This document shows, piece after piece, positions 62,375-64,000 of a stretch of DNA of 64,000 nt. The translations under genes and the position numbers were made by a program. Source of the stretch: Lactiplantibacillus plantarum (GTDB lineage Bacteria; Bacillota; Bacilli; Lactobacillales; Lactobacillaceae); contig NZ_CP039121.1 of NCBI RefSeq assembly GCF_014131735.1, positions 1,178,001 through 1,242,000 on the forward strand, written 5' to 3'. The stretch's first letter is position 1. Each line of letters begins with the position of its first letter. Under the pieces are notes generated by a model that was given only the letters and a program-made list of their open reading frames with translations, had not been told where the DNA came from and did not search any database.

Positions 62375-63448
62375 TTATAACCCCAATCCAATTAATGGTA
62401 AACCAAATTTTAGGAGTGCCCCGGTCATTAGCCCCGCGAATGGATCGACAAGGGCGGTCACGACGAGCGTTACGCCTGCAACCGTACTTAACGAGCCGTG
62501 CAAAGCGGTGGTTGCATTTTCCGGGAAAATGACAATGGTCCCTAAGATAAACAAAAAACCGGCGATTGCAGTGCTAGGCACAACTTTTCCCAGCTTTGGC
62601 AGCCATCCCAGTAATAGAATCAGCATCATGATCAACATCATTAGGATACCCGCGATTACTGGTTCAGGCGCGCTGGCTGTCGCGGAAATAATCGTTTCTA
62701 CTGGCGCACCACCCAGAAGGCTAGTTCCCAGGTCTGCTAATGCCTGACTACTAGTCAGTAGATTTAGATTGACCGGGTTGGGGTGTTGTCCCGTCATTTG
62801 GCCAGTAATTAAGCCGTACGAGAGGTTAGCACCGATATTAAGACAAGCTAGACTCAGAGCACCTCGCAGGATTTTAAAACTGAACTGTGGCCTGACAAAT
62901 TGTAATTTGCGGGTCGTCACATGTTCCGGTAGTGCGACGCGATAATGTGTCATCGCTGCGTAACAGCTGGTTCCAATCACTGAAACGGCAATTGTCCATA
63001 CTAAATCTTTACTGATCAAATAAGTCACACCCGCCAAGCCGATTGACAGCCACCCAAATTGGGGTTGTTCGTGCGCCATTTGCAACGCGATTTTAGCCAA
63101 CATCAGGCCAACTCCTGCCATCATCGCTGCCATAAGCTGATTGCCCAGACTATGAACGATGAGCGGCAGAGTACCGGTCAAGCCAATCACGAACATCAGA
63201 CTCGCACCTAAAAAGATAATCGACGACCGTTCGCGTAAATCGTGTCCCAGGTGCCCGACTAGTGCGAGGGATTCCGCTTGAAATGAAACCGGTGCAACTG
63301 AACTAGCCACGCCGTTGATTAAACCAACTAATCCGAATGAAAATGCAGTCGGAAAGACCGCAAAACCGAGACTCATCGCCATAATTCCTTGTGGGATCCC
63401 GTTTAAAACGACCCCGATTGCTGCCAATAGATCCGCCAACCAATGCAT
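62375..63448 (-). CDS. Xanthine/uracil-type nucleobase permease-like protein
   Basis: 357-residue polytopic protein (about 10-12 segments). Segments such as NGVASSVAPVSFQAESLALVG and SLLGGAPVETIISATASAPEP (the latter resembling a NAT/NCS2-like QN/QG binding-loop region) place it in or near the NCS2/SulP-type superfamily. ATG at 63448 is preferred, since AAAAGGCGG lies 8 bases ahead; the longer frame adds a tail without a ribosome site. Coupled with the phosphoribosyltransferase, suggesting base uptake and salvage. Substrate not settled. Confidence 0.65.
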   Translation of the reverse strand: MHWLADLLAAIGVVLNGIPQGIMAMSLGFAVFPTAFSFGLVGLINGVASSVAPVSFQAESLALVGHLGHDLRERSSIIFLGASLMFVIGLTGTLPLIVHSLGNQLMAAMMAGVGLMLAKIALQMAHEQPQFGWLSIGLAGVTYLISKDLVWTIAVSVIGTSCYAAMTHYRVALPEHVTTRKLQFVRPQFSFKILRGALSLACLNIGANLSYGLITGQMTGQHPNPVNLNLLTSSQALADLGTSLLGGAPVETIISATASAPEPVIAGILMMLIMMLILLLGWLPKLGKVVPSTAIAGFLFILGTIVIFPENATTALHGSLSTVAGVTLVVTALVDPFAGLMTGALLKFGLPLIGLGL

Positions 63449-63582
63449 ATTAATACCGCCTTTTTTGTTTATACGAATAATATACGACTGATTAGGGTTT
63501 AAATCCAGCAAATTTAGGACAAAGTCAGAATAATATTGTTTGCTAACTATTTATAGTTCGTGTTTTCACGAATCACGATTAG

Positions 63583-63611
63583 TTGGCGCACGCTCGCAAA
63601 TGGGGTATACT
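63583..63611 (+). promoter_or_regulatory. Promoter of the 63643 gene
   Basis: TTGGCG (63583-63588), 17-base spacer, TATACT (63606-63611); divergent from the permease operon. Confidence 0.6.
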
Positions 63612-63642
63612 TAGTGCTAATTAGTGAAGGAGGGGTGGCACC

Positions 63643-64000
63643 ATGCCAACGATTAAAGATTATTACTTGCCAAAGCGGCCAACATTATTATTTTCGTTGC
63701 ATCCAGAACCAACACAAGCGATTATCAATGGCACCAAGATTCTGGAATATCGTCGGCGTTTTTTTGCACGTCCGTTTCAAGCATTTGTCTATACGACAGG
63801 GGCTAATGGGGGAATTCAACTCTTTTTGCGTTGTGATCAGGGCATGCAACTCGTGCCTGAACAATTAGCGCTTGTGGGCGCATTGTTACAGCATGACGCG
63901 CCCACAACCACCGCGGCTTATTTTGAAGGAGCTAAAGTCGGATTGGCGTTACCGATTACGGCTTTTACAACCTTACCTAACATTCCGTTGGCACAGTTAC
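63643..64000 (+). CDS. Partial gene, ASCH/PUA-like domain protein
   Basis: Frame from ATG at 63643 (GAAGGAGGGGTGGCACC ahead) open to the window edge, so the C-terminus is cut. N-terminal MPTIKDYYLPKRPTLLFSLH, then PTQAIINGTKILEYRRRFF and AFVYTTGANGGIQLFL resemble the ASCH (PUA-like) RNA/nucleic-acid-binding fold: SLHPEPTQAIINGTK plus EYRRR. About 119 residues are visible. Exact family uncertain. Confidence 0.6.
   Translation, partial: MPTIKDYYLPKRPTLLFSLHPEPTQAIINGTKILEYRRRFFARPFQAFVYTTGANGGIQLFLRCDQGMQLVPEQLALVGALLQHDAPTTTAAYFEGAKVGLALPITAFTTLPNIPLAQL

Noticed and set aside
63449..63640. Possible PurR box or purine riboswitch ahead of the permease gene
   Set aside because: An ACGAACTAT sequence resembles a half PurBox but a second inverted box at the right distance is missing, and no riboswitch core was seen.
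63560..63868. 102-codon plus-strand frame
   Set aside because: Overlaps the better frame from 63643 that has a strong ribosome site and promoter.

Overview
The window looks like chromosomal DNA of a Lactiplantibacillus plantarum-type lactobacillus. Pointers are the mannose-adhesin-like mucus-binding protein with an LPQTNE anchor, the KxYKxGK-type signal fragment, the LPxTG/MucBP/NlpC surface proteins, ClpE under CtsR heptads, an HPr/EI pair, and the rRNA and tRNA sequences. Species is inferred from recognised protein families, not from a database search.

Layout. 1-6.2 kb: 3' part of a large lectin/mucus-binding adhesin with a MarR regulator directly behind it, then the end of a surface-polysaccharide locus on the minus strand (flippase, priming sugar-phosphate transferase) with a probable transposase scrap. 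6.2-7.0 kb is gene-free. 7.4-10.6 kb: a minus-strand operon of a sigma-70-like protein, a small unknown protein, DUF1659 and DUF2922, divergent from a ComK-like regulator followed by recX. 10.7-18.6 kb: DUF402 phosphatase, NlpC/P60 hydrolase, XRE regulator, orphan Phd-like antitoxin, a serine hydrolase split by an in-frame stop, L-2-hydroxyacid dehydrogenase, AI-2E-type permease and tagD. 18.8-24.1 kb: gluconate operon gnd-gntK-gntP behind a promoter carrying a cre site, and a glutathione-reductase-like flavoprotein. 24.4-25.9 kb: prfC.

25.9-27.0 kb is gene-free but highly structured: two inverted copies of what looks like one three-way-junction element, with differing stem sequences but the same architecture. 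This is the strongest candidate here for an undescribed element. 27-32 kb: two extracellular/surface-like proteins, a LysR regulator and a TauE/SafE plus DUF1634 exporter pair. 32.6-38.4 kb: oppABCDF with an attenuator after oppA. 38.4-39 kb: a 143-bp near-perfect inverted-repeat element, followed by a MarR gene and a short orphan tyrosine recombinase. 40.2-45.3 kb: clpE, a small conserved gene, ptsH-ptsI. 45.8-54.5 kb: a cell-envelope block (two glycolipid-type glycosyltransferases, a flippase-like membrane protein, D,D-carboxypeptidase, aminotransferase, ykuJ, ltaS). 55.3-61.4 kb: a complete rRNA operon (16S, tRNA-Ile, tRNA-Ala, 23S, 5S) trailed by eleven tRNA genes. 61.8-63.4 kb: phosphoribosyltransferase and nucleobase-permease-like pair. 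A gene at 63643 runs off the window.

Themes: lipoteichoic acid synthesis (glycosyltransferases make the probable glycolipid anchor, LtaS polymerises glycerol phosphate), wall teichoic acid precursor supply (TagD), sugar uptake control (HPr/EI; CcpA site on the gluconate operon), peptide uptake (Opp), and a possible competence-related cluster (ComK-like, sigma-like, RecX).
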